Source: Pelosinus fermentans JBW45 (lineage in GTDB: Bacteria > Bacillota > Negativicutes > DSM-13327). From it: DNA of 64,000 bases. Below are positions 35,650 to 45,900 of the stretch, in pieces. Position 1 is the first letter of the stretch. Every line of letters begins with the position of its first letter. The stretch spans positions 4,060,501-4,124,500 of the forward strand of contig NZ_CP010978.1 of the NCBI RefSeq assembly GCF_000271665.2, written 5' to 3'. The notes beneath the pieces were generated by a model. The model did no database searches, was not told the origin of the DNA, and saw only the letters and a program-made list of their open reading frames with translations. Both the position numbers and the translations under genes were made by a program.

Positions 35650-36753
35650 TCATTGTTGTAAGTGATAAATCTCATTTGTATCACTTTTATACTCCTCGAA
35701 ATGAATGAAAGTCTGGAGTTCATCAAACAAGTCTTCCCATTGAAACAATTCTTCAATATGAAAAATGCCTGGAGGATACTGTTTCGCGTAAATACGTTTA
35801 GCAACAAAAGCAGCAACTTTTCCTGTAATATAAGACTCTTTTTCTCCATAAATAGAACATTCGTAACGAATTGCTTGTTCCTTAATGATTCCTTCTGAAA
35901 TCACTTTAGCTACGTATATATCTGAGCCTAAATTAAGCTTCTCAAACAATTTAATAACCTGCCTGCGAAAAATTGGTTGATGCAGCAAAGATAGAACACC
36001 TATTTTTTTCAATAGAGCGATTAGATTGGTAATCATTGCTGAGTCAAAACAGATTCTTGTCGATACAGACGGAATTCCTAGAGTTTCAGGTAGAACATGT
36101 TGATCCGTAAAATTAAATCGGTAAGTACTTCTTTGACCAAGTCCGTCAGGGAAGATTATTTTTCTTTCGTCTTCAAAACTTCTTACCTGCTTCTTAACGC
36201 CTTTATCCCTTATAAAGAACACTGCATTCATGTTATCGATCATCCATTCAATCGCTGCCCTGCCGTGTTTTTCTCCTAACCCTAACATAAGGTAGATATT
36301 AGCAGAATGAACTTGTCCCAAATACTGTAAGCTATGTTTCACCAGCATATTTGTCACCCCTGGAGCTAAACCTACACTAAGCACAGCAGTAGATTCTATT
36401 GATGACATTCCGGAACTCATACTTCTTACTTTCAATAAAAATTCATGAGAAGCTGAGATATCGATATAATGAATCTTTTCTTTTAAACACCTTTCCATAA
36501 ATCTAGGACTCTGTTGGTCTAAGCACATTACCACAAGAAATACTTCTTGAAAGAAATCTTTAGATAGTTTATTTTCATGCACATCCATTTGCAATGGTAA
36601 AACCTTGCTATTTGTTTTTAAACAAAATTGTTTAGCTTTATCATAGCTTCTGCCGGCAGCAAAAATTTTTCCAGGAAATCGTTCTCCAAGATCTTTGCAG
36701 ATAATTTGTCCAACTTGACCATATCCGCCTACTACTACAATTTTATCTTTCAA
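35650..36753 (-). CDS. saccharopine dehydrogenase-like NAD(P)-binding protein
   Basis: A 367-aa oxidoreductase-like protein. The N-terminal Rossmann fold shows IVVVGGYGQVGQIICKDL, and the family's SVGLAPGVTNMLVKH follows near residue 130. The true reaction is unknown; relatives include saccharopine reductase and lyases. The start is TTG at 36753, with GGAGG ten bases upstream, because no ATG is available. It lies 54 bp downstream of the UbiB-type kinase gene on the same strand. Confidence 0.75.
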   Translation of the reverse strand: MKDKIVVVGGYGQVGQIICKDLGERFPGKIFAAGRSYDKAKQFCLKTNSKVLPLQMDVHENKLSKDFFQEVFLVVMCLDQQSPRFMERCLKEKIHYIDISASHEFLLKVRSMSSGMSSIESTAVLSVGLAPGVTNMLVKHSLQYLGQVHSANIYLMLGLGEKHGRAAIEWMIDNMNAVFFIRDKGVKKQVRSFEDERKIIFPDGLGQRSTYRFNFTDQHVLPETLGIPSVSTRICFDSAMITNLIALLKKIGVLSLLHQPIFRRQVIKLFEKLNLGSDIYVAKVISEGIIKEQAIRYECSIYGEKESYITGKVAAFVAKRIYAKQYPPGIFHIEELFQWEDLFDELQTFIHFEEYKSDTNEIYHLQQ

Positions 36754-36806
36754 GGTTTATCTATCCTCCTTTCTGTCACCTTTTTGCTATTATATCTCTA
36801 GCACCA

Positions 36807-38465
36807 TCACCGACGAGAATGACGATGCCAGCGCAGTACTTTTTCAGCCCGTTTGTAAAGATTATTTACCAATAGCAAGGCAAAAGCCCCCATAATATAT
36901 AGTAATGAAATGGCTACGTCTTTTTGCTCGCTACTCCAAAGCACAGCCGCTCCAATCCCTGTGCCTGTCAATAAAATAGTCCACACTAGTCGATTTGCTA
37001 AAGTCTCCTGAAACCGCAACTGTCTCAAAACAGGTCCCATTTCCACCTTGACTTGGACATCCCCAGCACGAAGATCTCTTAAAGTCTGCTCCAGTAAGGG
37101 CGGAACCTCCACCCCTGCCAAAACTACTTTTTTGGCTTTCTGCCAAATCAATTGCAAAGGTGAAAAGTCTTGACCAAGAACCTGTTTTGCATAAGGTTTT
37201 ATCACTGCCAAAATGTTCATGTTAGGATCTAGCCCTGTGGCAATCCCTGAAAGGGTCCCCACAGCTCTACCCAAAAAAGTATAATGTACGGGAATTTGAA
37301 AGGGCTGAGAATAAATGAACTCACGTAATTCTTCTAAAAGCCCATCAATTTTTAGTTTTCCTAGTTCTTCCAACTGCATATCCTGCAAACCAACCAATAA
37401 CAAGGCTATTGCCTTTTGCAAACTTAAGAGATTGGCAGCTGGCTTAATAAATCCCAATTCTTGCAAAGCATGGGACACTTCTTCAGCATTACTGTTGATT
37501 ACTCCACCAATCAATTTACGGACAGCCTTTTTGTTATGGTCTGTAATCCTGCCCACCATGCCAAAATCAATAAAAATAATGCCACCATCTGGCCTCACAA
37601 ACAAGTTACCTGGGTGAGGGTCGGCATGGTAAAACCCGTGTATTAAAGCTTGTTTAAGGTAGGAATCGACTAAATTTCCCGCCACGGTTTTTGGGTTAAG
37701 TCCTGCTGCTAACAAACCAGCACGATCTGTCACCTTGTACCCCGAGACGAACTCTAGTGTCAACACTCGCTGCCTTGAATATGTCGGATAAACAGCTGGC
37801 ACAGAAATCATTGGATCGCCTTGAAAATTTGTCCGGAACCGTTCAAGATTAGCCAGTTCCTGCCGATAGTCAAGTTCTTCGCGAATGGTAGCACTAAATT
37901 CAGCATAGATGGCATCAAAATCCGCATACTGCTCCCATTTAGTAAAGACCTTTAACATCCAGATCACGGTTCGAAAGGCAGTGAGATCGATTTCAATAAT
38001 CTTCTCAATCGATGGTCTTAGTACTTTGACCGCCACCACTTCTCCAGACAGCAAAACAGCTTGGTGTACCTGTCCAAAGGATGCTGCCGCGATGTGATTA
38101 TCATCAAACTCGGCAAATATCTCTTCCACCTTGCCTCCAAGTTCTAACCCAATCACTTCTTTGATTTGGTTACTGCTCACAGGCGGCACTTGATCTTGCA
38201 GCAGAGCCAATTCTGAAATATATTCCACAGGAAGTACATCAATACGGGTACTGAAGAACTGCCCTACTTTTATCATTAATCCCTGTAGAACTAAAGCAGT
38301 CTCCCGAAAACGAATGGCCTGATTACGATAAAGTTCAGGTAGTCGGACCTCTATTTTAGGCCCATATATTTTACGCAGAAAATTATACCAGGCAATCTCC
38401 GTGAGAAATCCTGCAAACAGCCTGAAAACGGCCCCTGTTCGTCGTATTTTAGAGTGAGATATCAT
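36807..38465 (-). CDS. UbiB/AarF (ABC1) family atypical kinase
   Basis: A 552-aa protein of the UbiB protein-kinase-like family. Signature features are KVGQFFSTR (the KxGQ motif), the Ala-rich nucleotide loop AAASFGQVH replacing the usual Gly loop, VAVKVLRP, HADPHPGN and IFIDFGMVG. Two membrane helices close the C-terminus (about residues 495-540). Members act in quinone or isoprenoid lipid metabolism and hydrolyse ATP; many Firmicute copies lack a proven substrate. Confidence 0.88.
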   Translation of the reverse strand: MISHSKIRRTGAVFRLFAGFLTEIAWYNFLRKIYGPKIEVRLPELYRNQAIRFRETALVLQGLMIKVGQFFSTRIDVLPVEYISELALLQDQVPPVSSNQIKEVIGLELGGKVEEIFAEFDDNHIAAASFGQVHQAVLLSGEVVAVKVLRPSIEKIIEIDLTAFRTVIWMLKVFTKWEQYADFDAIYAEFSATIREELDYRQELANLERFRTNFQGDPMISVPAVYPTYSRQRVLTLEFVSGYKVTDRAGLLAAGLNPKTVAGNLVDSYLKQALIHGFYHADPHPGNLFVRPDGGIIFIDFGMVGRITDHNKKAVRKLIGGVINSNAEEVSHALQELGFIKPAANLLSLQKAIALLLVGLQDMQLEELGKLKIDGLLEELREFIYSQPFQIPVHYTFLGRAVGTLSGIATGLDPNMNILAVIKPYAKQVLGQDFSPLQLIWQKAKKVVLAGVEVPPLLEQTLRDLRAGDVQVKVEMGPVLRQLRFQETLANRLVWTILLTGTGIGAAVLWSSEQKDVAISLLYIMGAFALLLVNNLYKRAEKVLRWHRHSRR

Positions 38466-38616
38466 ATTTTCGACTCCTATCCAGCATCAGCTATTGTTAT
38501 CTTTTTAAAATAACGAGACTGTCTTTTTGTCCCTTTCATCAATCATTTCATCAATCCCTTTAAATTGCATATTTAATATTTAGCATACAGAACTTTTTTT
38601 TGCACTTACAACTCTT

Positions 38617-38787
38617 TATAATTCCTTGCTCTTGCATACCATTATCATCCGCATTACAGATGTGCTGAGCCTATGGGCTACTATAATGGTGGTAGGATCT
38701 TTAAATAGTTTGTCCAGGGAAGCTTGAATATAATGCTCACTCTCCTTATCAAGTAGTAACATTTTCGAAGCTGATGATAATTCAGCA
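38617..38787 (-). pseudogene. C-terminal fragment of an ABC-transporter ATPase
   Basis: A 56-codon frame after an in-frame stop reads KMLLLDKESEHYIQASLDKL and TTIIVAHRLST. This is the Walker B/D-loop to H-loop stretch of an export-type ABC ATPase. The segment between Walker B and the D-loop (normally LLDEATSALD) is shortened, and everything upstream is missing. It is a dead remnant. Confidence 0.75.
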
Positions 38788-38842
38788 ACTTTTTACTGAT
38801 TCAGGGTGGCTTAAGCCAGCCTGTCTTTATTTTGTATAACAA

Positions 38843-38886
38843 TGACCAACTCCTGCAAAGCTAAGCAACTTTGCAGGAGTTGGTCA
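38843..38886. terminator. perfect 18-bp hairpin terminator
   Basis: TGACCAACTCCTGCAAAG (38843-38860) pairs exactly with 38869-38886 around an 8-nt loop. It lies 112 bp beyond the selO stop on the minus strand. Confidence 0.75.
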
Positions 38887-38997
38887 CAAGATTTCTCTTT
38901 TGCTCTAATGCTGTTGAAGAAAGTAAAAGAATCTAAGGTAAACTAAAATCATTCTTCTCAAGTGAGGGATAACATGAACCATTCTTATGCTTTTATA

Positions 38998-40461
38998 TCA
39001 AGTACCGCAAAAGGTTCGATAAGGATAAGCAGATGGCCCAGGCAGTGTGGAATAATCAGCCTGTTCGGGGGAGTGGGCGTAGGGGGTTGAAAGAACAGCA
39101 AGAAGCCGCTCCATCACGCTGTAATCACCTTGCACTGCGGCTTCTAGTGCGGCTTCTACACGGTGGTTGCGAGGGATTATCCCAGGATTGCTGTTTCGCA
39201 TCAATTGATTCGAAGCTGCTTTCGCTTCCTGCTGCCTGCCTAGTCTTGCCTGCCACCGCTCATGCCACTGAGCAAATTCTGTGGTTCCAAATAGTTCCAT
39301 ATCCTTTGGAGCATCAAAAGTTAATGCGCGGAAAGTATTAGTATAATCCCCACGATACTTATGCATCATATTGAGAAGGTCTTCAATAAGGGATTCATCC
39401 TGTAATTCTTCATTAAATAGTCCCAGTTTTGCCCTCATTCCCGCGAGCCAATTATAGTGATATAAGTCACTAAACTCTGAAATTGCGTCCTGAGCTATTT
39501 TGACAGCCTGCTCCCCATTGGCATGCAGCAGCGGTAATAGGGTTTCAGCAAATCTTGCGAGATTCCACCCGGCAATATGCGGCTGATTGCCATAGGCATA
39601 GCGGCCTCTCATGTCAATGGAACTGAATACCGTTCCCGGGTCATAGGCGTCCATGAAGGCGCAAGGACCATAATCAATCGTTTCGCCACTCAGGGCCATG
39701 TTGTCCGTATTCATCACTCCGTGTATAAAGCCAACCAACTGCCATTTGGCAATCAATGCTGCCTGACGCTTGATCACTTCCTGCAGGAGGAAAAGGTAGG
39801 GATTCTCAGCAGCGTCAGCACCCGGAAAATGTCGTTGCAAGGTATAATCGGCCAGAGATCGGAGATCTTCAACCGTTCCCCATTCCGAAATGTATTGAAA
39901 GGTACCGACACGCAGATGACTGGCAGCCACGCGAGTCAGAATGGCACCGGGCTGTTCGCTTTCGCGGATTACTGACTCACCGCTTGTCACCACCGCTAGG
40001 CTGCGGGTGGTTGCAATATCAAGTGCATGCATTGCTTCGCTGATGATGTATTCGCGGAGCATAGGTCCCAGTGCCGCTCGACCATCGCCACGACGGGAGT
40101 ATGGCGTTCTGCCTGAACCCTTGAGCTGAATATCAAATCGCGCTCCCAGGGGAGTGATCTGCTCACCAAGCAGCACAGCCCGGCCGTCCCCTAGCATGGT
40201 AAAGTTGCCAAATTGATGCCCCGCATACGCTTGAGCAAGAGGCAAAGCGCCTTTAGGAATCTGGTTGCCAGCGAGCACCGCAACGCCCTCTTTGCTTTGC
40301 AGCACCTGGACATTCAACCCCAGGGTTGCTGCCAGTGGATCATTGAGAATGATCAATTTCGGCGAACGTACAGCGGTTGGGCTCTGTCTGGTAAAAAATG
40401 ATTCTGGCAGATGGGTATAACTGTTGTCTAGATTCCATCCTGTTTCCATCTTTGTCATCAT
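38998..40461 (-). CDS. selO: SelO-type protein AMPylase
   Basis: A 487-aa pseudokinase-fold enzyme (YdiU/SelO) that transfers AMP to Ser, Thr or Tyr of target proteins. Seen motifs are [54 protein letters not shown] and the closing PYRTFCGT. The C-terminal Cys stands where some homologues carry selenocysteine. AGGAGAA lies directly upstream of two adjacent ATGs (40461 and 40458). The gene stands alone between an ABC fragment and sodA-type gene. The family links to redox stress, which suits an anaerobe. Confidence 0.92.
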   Translation of the reverse strand: MMTKMETGWNLDNSYTHLPESFFTRQSPTAVRSPKLIILNDPLAATLGLNVQVLQSKEGVAVLAGNQIPKGALPLAQAYAGHQFGNFTMLGDGRAVLLGEQITPLGARFDIQLKGSGRTPYSRRGDGRAALGPMLREYIISEAMHALDIATTRSLAVVTSGESVIRESEQPGAILTRVAASHLRVGTFQYISEWGTVEDLRSLADYTLQRHFPGADAAENPYLFLLQEVIKRQAALIAKWQLVGFIHGVMNTDNMALSGETIDYGPCAFMDAYDPGTVFSSIDMRGRYAYGNQPHIAGWNLARFAETLLPLLHANGEQAVKIAQDAISEFSDLYHYNWLAGMRAKLGLFNEELQDESLIEDLLNMMHKYRGDYTNTFRALTFDAPKDMELFGTTEFAQWHERWQARLGRQQEAKAASNQLMRNSNPGIIPRNHRVEAALEAAVQGDYSVMERLLAVLSTPYAHSPEQADYSTLPGPSAYPYRTFCGT

Positions 40462-40635
40462 TTCTCCTTTTCTTCTTTTGGTATTCTAGTACATTCCGTC
40501 ACCTAAAAGCCAATGGCAATTTTGCAGTCTTGCAAACTTATCCAATGTTTTAAATGACGCAATGTACTCGTTTTCCTTTTATATAACAACAATAGATATT
40601 CTATGCTTTTTTAACTTGCCTTATATACCAACACA

Positions 40636-40658
40636 AAGCAGACCCTTTTAGTGTCTGC
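40636..40658. terminator. small hairpin AGCAGAC/GTCTGCT
   Basis: A 7-bp stem with a 9-nt T-rich loop between selO and the superoxide dismutase gene. Its role is uncertain. Confidence 0.35.
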
Positions 40659-40706
40659 TCTTGCCAATTTATTATACCATCACATAGGATTGATCGTAAA
40701 AACAAG

Positions 40707-40735
40707 ACTCCGTGCTCAACAAAAGCACCGGAGCC
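40707..40735 (-). terminator. terminator of the superoxide dismutase gene
   Basis: CTCCGTGCT and AGCACCGGAG form a bulged stem; on the minus strand TCTTGTTTTT follows. It lies 44 bp beyond the stop at 40779. Confidence 0.75.
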
Positions 40736-40778
40736 TCACAATTTCTTGAATCGTGTTATTCATTTGTTCTCAAAACCA

Positions 40779-41399
40779 TTATGTAATCGACGCTTCGTAT
40801 AATCTAGCCACCTCTTTCCAATCAATTACTTGAAAGAAACCTTCGATATAATCGGGACGCAGGTTTTTGTACTTTAAATAATAAGCATGCTCCCATACAT
40901 CAATAGCGAGAATGGGTATCCATTTGCTGCCTGGTTCCATAAGAGGATTGTCTTGATTGGGAGTAGAGCTGATTGCAAGATTTCCTGCAGAATCGGTGGA
41001 AAGCCACGCCCATCCTGAACCAAATCGGCCAATAGCTGCAGATTTTATTTTTTCTTTAAAACCAGCAAAACTTCCGAATTCTTTCTCGATTTGTTTTGCC
41101 AGGAGCCCTGTCGGCTCTGTGCCACCTTCGGGTGACATGATTGTAAAATAGAGATTGTGATTATAGTATCCGCCTCCATTATTCTGGATAGCAGCTCGCA
41201 GCGTCGCATCAGAAATAGCAGGCAGATTTGCCAAAATTTCCTCTACGGTCTTGCCGGATAGCTCTGGGACTTTTTCCAACGCCACATTAAAATTATTGGT
41301 ATAAGCCGCATGATGCTTGGTATAATGCGTCCTCATGGTAAGTTCATCAATATGAGGCTCCAATGCCTCAAACCCATATTTTAATTCTACCTGTTTCAT
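40779..41399 (-). CDS. Fe/Mn superoxide dismutase
   Basis: A 206-aa superoxide dismutase that turns superoxide into oxygen and peroxide. The four metal ligands are visible: His in MRTHYTKHHAAY, His in GGGYYNHNLYF, and Asp and His in AIDVWEHAYYLKY. No signal peptide is present, so it is cytosolic. AGGAGG stands in front of the ATG. Fe versus Mn use cannot be decided from the sequence. Confidence 0.94.
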   Translation of the reverse strand: MKQVELKYGFEALEPHIDELTMRTHYTKHHAAYTNNFNVALEKVPELSGKTVEEILANLPAISDATLRAAIQNNGGGYYNHNLYFTIMSPEGGTEPTGLLAKQIEKEFGSFAGFKEKIKSAAIGRFGSGWAWLSTDSAGNLAISSTPNQDNPLMEPGSKWIPILAIDVWEHAYYLKYKNLRPDYIEGFFQVIDWKEVARLYEASIT

Positions 41400-41537
41400 C
41401 TTAGAAACCTCCTTTGATTATCTGTTTTGTATTTATATCATACTATCCTAGTAGGAAATAGTCAATATATTTTAGTGTTTTTAATTATTTAATAATTATT
41501 ATTTTGCGTATCGCTAAAACTGAAGATAGATAAAAAA

Positions 41538-41572
41538 AGCCCTCAGCTGAACGTTAACGTCAGCCGAGGGCT
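41538..41572 (-). terminator. terminator of the phage tail/lysis operon
   Basis: AGCCCTCAGCTGA pairs with TCAGCCGAGGGCT around ACGTTAACG. On the minus strand it is followed by seven T. It lies 96 bp after the amidase stop and marks the left end of the phage region; no integrase or attachment site is seen to its left. Confidence 0.85.
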
Positions 41573-41667
41573 CATGCTTCGACAACAAAGCTTTGAAGTG
41601 ATCTTTGCAGTTAAAAATATGCGCAGCCATGAACTAAGTCCTATTATACGTGCACAAAGGGAGTCTG

Positions 41668-42195
41668 CTATCTCCAATAATCACTAATGCCACGAGCTAT
41701 AGCTCTGGCATATTCATACTGAAGCGCAGCATCTCCCAAACAGCCTGCCTCTTCATCATTGGAAATAAAGGCTATTTCTACTAAAGCCGCAGGTGCATCC
41801 GTATTCTTTAGGACATAAAAATTTGCTGTTTTAATGCCCCTGTCAATAAATCCACTCGCATCAACCAGTTGCTGTTGAATACAACTCGCCAGCTTGCATC
41901 CTTGTACACTTCTATCCATATAGTAGGTTTCCGTGCCCCTTGCCATGAGATTTGCAGCACTGTTGCAATGGATGGATATAAACAAGTCTGCGCCCCACTG
42001 ATTGGCTTGATCGCAGATATAGGACAGACTGTCATTTTGCACTACACACGTTGCATAGCCCACCTGCCCTAAAAGATCACTAACGTGCTGGCCGATCGTT
42101 CTTACAACATCAGCCTCCTGCAGCTGTGTGCGCTGGTTAACTGCACCAGGATCAATACCTGGTGCATGTCCGGGATTAATCAATATTTTAGCCAT
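41668..42195 (-). CDS. phage endolysin, N-acetylmuramoyl-L-alanine amidase
   Basis: A 175-aa amidase_3 enzyme that cuts the bond between muramic acid and L-Ala. It has ILINPGHAPGIDPGAV (first zinc His), FISIHCNSA (zinc His) and ALVEIAFISN (catalytic Glu). No signal peptide is present, so export would depend on the holin. The ATG at 42195 follows AGGAGG by nine bases and lies one base after the holin stop. The longer frame to 42288 overlaps the holin and is unlikely. It is the last gene of the operon. Confidence 0.88.
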   Translation of the reverse strand: MAKILINPGHAPGIDPGAVNQRTQLQEADVVRTIGQHVSDLLGQVGYATCVVQNDSLSYICDQANQWGADLFISIHCNSAANLMARGTETYYMDRSVQGCKLASCIQQQLVDASGFIDRGIKTANFYVLKNTDAPAALVEIAFISNDEEAGCLGDAALQYEYARAIARGISDYWR

Positions 42196-42196
42196 C

Positions 42197-42541
42197 CTAT
42201 TGATCCTCCTCATGAAAGTCCGGCGTATTCGCTGACTGCTGCATACGTCGAATAGCCGCAACCTCAGCATCAATGATCCAGCCAACAAGAACCGCGGGTA
42301 TCAAAACTTTCCGCCAGCCCAAAATCTCGCAGATTTGCTGAATGGCCGCCCGGCGCTTTTCTGAGTTCTCCATATTGTCAGCCAAGCGGTCCAGTTCAAA
42401 AATTACACTGCGGATAAAATCACGCAGCGGACTGTCTGATAGTGCCTTATACAAAAAATGCAGGACAACGGCCAAAACATTAACCGCCAGGATAACCCCG
42501 GCGGCCCATGCGAAGATTTGTGATTCTGTTGTTGATAACAT
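42197..42541 (-). CDS. probable phage holin
   Basis: A 114-aa protein with an N-terminal membrane helix (residues ~8-30, WAAGVILAVNVLAVVLHFLY), a charged helical middle and a second hydrophobic segment (KVLIPAVLVGWIIDAEVAAI). The layout and its place just before the amidase fit an LLH-type holin. It starts directly after the XhlA-like gene stop. Confidence 0.65.
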   Translation of the reverse strand: MLSTTESQIFAWAAGVILAVNVLAVVLHFLYKALSDSPLRDFIRSVIFELDRLADNMENSEKRRAAIQQICEILGWRKVLIPAVLVGWIIDAEVAAIRRMQQSANTPDFHEEDQ

Positions 42542-42802
42542 CTAACGTCCTCCCCGTTGAATAATAAACGCAATTACTTGCAAAATAAAACCTATTCCAG
42601 CCGAGATGTACCCGGCTGTACGGTATACGTTATCAATTCGTTTATGCGCTGATTTTGTAGACTCATCAGCCTTTGCCAAAGCGATCTCATGAGCCTGAAT
42701 GCGCGCCTGACATGGCGGGCACTGTGCAAGTACAATATCCATCTTAGTTTCAAGTCTGATTAATCGGTCAGATAGTTCTCTCTCAAATTCTTTTTCTCCC
42801 AA
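42542..42802 (-). CDS. XhlA-like lysis accessory protein
   Basis: An 86-aa protein with a helical, charged N-terminus (EKEFERELSDRLIRLETKMD) and a C-terminal membrane helix (YISAGIGFILQVIAFII). This is the haemolysin XhlA layout, common next to phage holins. I choose TTG at 42802, with GGTGGGAG upstream. An ATG at 42874 adds 24 residues encoded inside the hairpin at 42846-42893, which makes it less likely. Confidence 0.6.
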   Translation of the reverse strand: MGEKEFERELSDRLIRLETKMDIVLAQCPPCQARIQAHEIALAKADESTKSAHKRIDNVYRTAGYISAGIGFILQVIAFIIQRGGR

Positions 42803-42845
42803 GCTCCCACCCCCAAATAAGAGATGCCTTACGTTCCGATGACCA

Positions 42846-42893
42846 AGTCGCTCTAAGACTCCCATCTTCTCCAAGTGGGAGTTAAGAGCGACT
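42846..42893. repeat. long hairpin between tail fibre and lysis genes
   Basis: AGTCGCTCTAAGACTCCCA (42846-42864) pairs with TGGGAGTTAAGAGCGACT (42876-42893) with minor bulges. It lies just upstream of the XhlA-like start and may limit or control read-through into lysis genes. Confidence 0.55.
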
Positions 42894-42917
42894 AAGTCCC
42901 TGGATAAGTGCGGCTAA

Positions 42918-42949
42918 GATTCAGATGGAGTTAAAACTCCACCTGAATC
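42918..42949 (-). terminator. hairpin directly after the tail fibre gene
   Basis: GATTCAG-TGGAGT and ACTCCA-CTGAATC form a stem with a TAAA loop, nine bases beyond the fibre stop at 42959. With the neighbouring hairpin it forms a double structure before the lysis cassette. Confidence 0.6.
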
Positions 42950-42958
42950 AAGTCTTCT

Positions 42959-45900
42959 TTATCCAAGGATAGAAACCGTCGGACTGGGATTACTTGCCTT
43001 GCCAAACCAATTTTGGGTGGTCGTATCAGTTGGCGGGCAATTAAGCAGGCTTATCTTTGCTTCACTGCCGGTAAAGCTTGTCGTTAATCCGGTATTTTCT
43101 TCAAAAACTGCCGCCCACACAATATCCACATTCGTAGTGATTTGCTGAAAGCTGGCTAATTTGAACATATGCAGCTCTTCATGATAAGCTCCCTCGAAAT
43201 GCATATAATAGAGTGCTCTTCCTCCAATTATTTTAGCTGTGATATTACGGAATCGTAGTTCTGGGAGCTTAAAATCAAAGACTTTTGGCGGAACAGGATT
43301 TTGATGAAATAAACCATATACCAGGGAAAAGGCATGAACCGACTGATGTGAGACAATATGAATATTCTCTGCTATAATCGTTCCGGTAAATGGTCTTCCA
43401 AAAGTGTTGTTTAACTCGATCATATTATTTCCATGTGTCATGCTGGATACGTTCTGATAATGGAAGGTGCAGTTAGTAATTGTCACCAATCCATTACCCG
43501 AACCAATCTGAACCCCAATATTATGGAAGATTACCCGGTCGATAAACAAATTGCTGAAATAATGGTGAACGTCAATTCTGTTGATCTCACAAGCCGTAAA
43601 ATGAATATCTTTTACACACTCCATAGCCGTTGCTCCCCAGTATCCATTGATCCTGCAGCCATGAACCCGTACACCCATGCAGTTTCTCATGCGCAAAAAG
43701 TAACCGGACGTTCCTTTTGTCTGCCAGTTGGTATCACGTCCAGCAGTGTTGAAACCATTAACATTTTGAATATCAACATTGTAAGAGTCCCAAATATAGA
43801 ATATAGCATTTTTAAACACGCTGTTTCGTAAAGAATTCCTATGGGGACGAATTGTAAAATCCTTAATTAACGTATTGTGCCGATTTACGTTTAATAGATT
43901 TAAATAGACGTCATTGGAAGTTTCAATGCTTACATCACACCCTATGAAGGTAAGCCTCTTTTCCGGTATAAAAGTGTAGGTAAAGACGAAGGTGGAAGTT
44001 ACGGTTTCACCGTTGACAACAACAGGATTTCCTCCCGCGTTGCTCCATTCGGCTGTCAGCGGTCCTGTACAAATACCGTGCATATCGTGTACTAATAATT
44101 CTTCTCTGGGTACACTGTATAATTCACCGTAGTTGTCTCGTACACAATAAGGGTCTTCGGTCAGTTTTATTACCGTATTGGCCGGCAGACTGTTATCGAT
44201 CATTTCAAAATACGATGAACCTTCCAAAAGCTGCGCCTTCTGCTCGGCACTCACGGGATATGCATAATAAACATCACGGCTGTCTCCCACCACATACCAT
44301 CGGGAATTATTTGCATCTGTCATCTTGATTGTGCTTCCGGACAAATCAACGTCCGTCATCACAGAAATGGCATTTTGGGAACCTTTATAGATAATTCCCC
44401 CGTGCTGTTCCACCCGGACATGATTGGCATTCGCATAGGTATGAGCCTGACTGATTGCTATTTCATCATCGGTAGTGCCATCAAGGGCGGCCCCGAACAT
44501 TTTGTAAGAGACAAAATCTCTATTGTCAATAAGAGCAAACAGACTATTGTCAAGCCGGATTGCCCAAGCTTTTCCTTCGTCAGTGCCTGCTATTCGGTAT
44601 AAAGCGCCCCCTCCGTCATGAACGGTTTCTCTGCCTAACGTCTTGACCCGTAAGCCGGCCTTCAATGTAATATCGGCTTTCATATATCCAATATTTTCAT
44701 AGTATGCAAGTGTTGCAGGCAAAAGAGAGTATGAGAGTTTCCCTTGGGAATTCAGGGCAGCAATTTTTCCTTCATCAACCGCTCCCTGTGACTCTTGAAT
44801 AATATCAGGCAGTTTTCCTCTGCCGCCGTCTCCGCCCTTCTTTAAAGCCAAATCAGCCAGGCTGAAGAAGCAGGCAGCATCTGAGACCGTCATAACCGGT
44901 GAAGCATAGAACAGATGATGTTCTTCCACGCGTTTGAGTATGTCAAGCAGCACAGATACGCTGTTGACGTAATAGGCATAACCCAGATGCGCTCCCAGAG
45001 ATGGAGCATTCGCAATATCATTTCTGGACCACCACTCCGGAAACTGCTCGTTGGCCCATCGAACGGCTCTGGCATAGTCTTTTGCATCCAAAGGTACAGA
45101 CCACAAGGCCGGCCATAACTGCGTCATGATCCACGGATGAAACGGTGCCGGTTTCAGATTTTCATCCATTTCTGCATTTACTTCATATTTATAGCAGCCT
45201 TCATATTCATCATATATTGTGCCTAAGACGGCAAGCAGCTCATCCTTTATTGGAAGTAAGGTATCCGCATAAGCTTTGTCCTTCAGATAGTTAGAAAATA
45301 TATTGATAGCGCTTACCAGTCCGGCATAACTTTCACAGTTATTCATCAAATACCTTGCTGCATATTCCTCGCCGCTTGGATGCTGATCATTCTGGAAAGC
45401 TTTTGTTAATCCCCGATCCAGCTGCGATGTTAAATTTTGCTGAATGATCTCTTTAATGACCTGTCCATACGTATACTCTTCATGAGGAGATGGAAATCCC
45501 AGCCATTTGCTATCATTCGTGGCTGACAAATATTGATCAATGGCCCACACCAAGCGTGCCGCATAAGAATCATGAGCACTCTCGTCGCGCGTTGTACGAA
45601 AATCAGGGCTGCTGTCTTTCCAAAACCACTGCGCTGTTCCATGATACTCACCCACGCATTTCCATAGGATGTCATGATCCTGGCATGTGTCTCCTAATAC
45701 GGCATTCTCTGAAAATACAGCGGTATCTCCGGCAATACCGGCATGCCGGCACTCCCACACCCGTCCTTTCGTATTCGGTCCGGCTACTTTCATTCCAACC
45801 TGATAGGCTTTTCCTGCTACCCACAAGCGGATGCAATGCTTTATAGCAGTCCGTATATACTGCCCGGCTTCTATCGGAAATTTAGCTGCCATTAAACCAC

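Noticed and set aside
42197-42288. Longer start of the amidase at 42288
   Set aside because: It would overlap the holin by 92 bp and add Arg-rich residues unlike the family; the ATG at 42195 has a proper RBS.
43433-43831. 132-aa plus-strand ORF inside the tail fibre gene
   Set aside because: It is antisense to the beta-helix domain, without RBS or family match.
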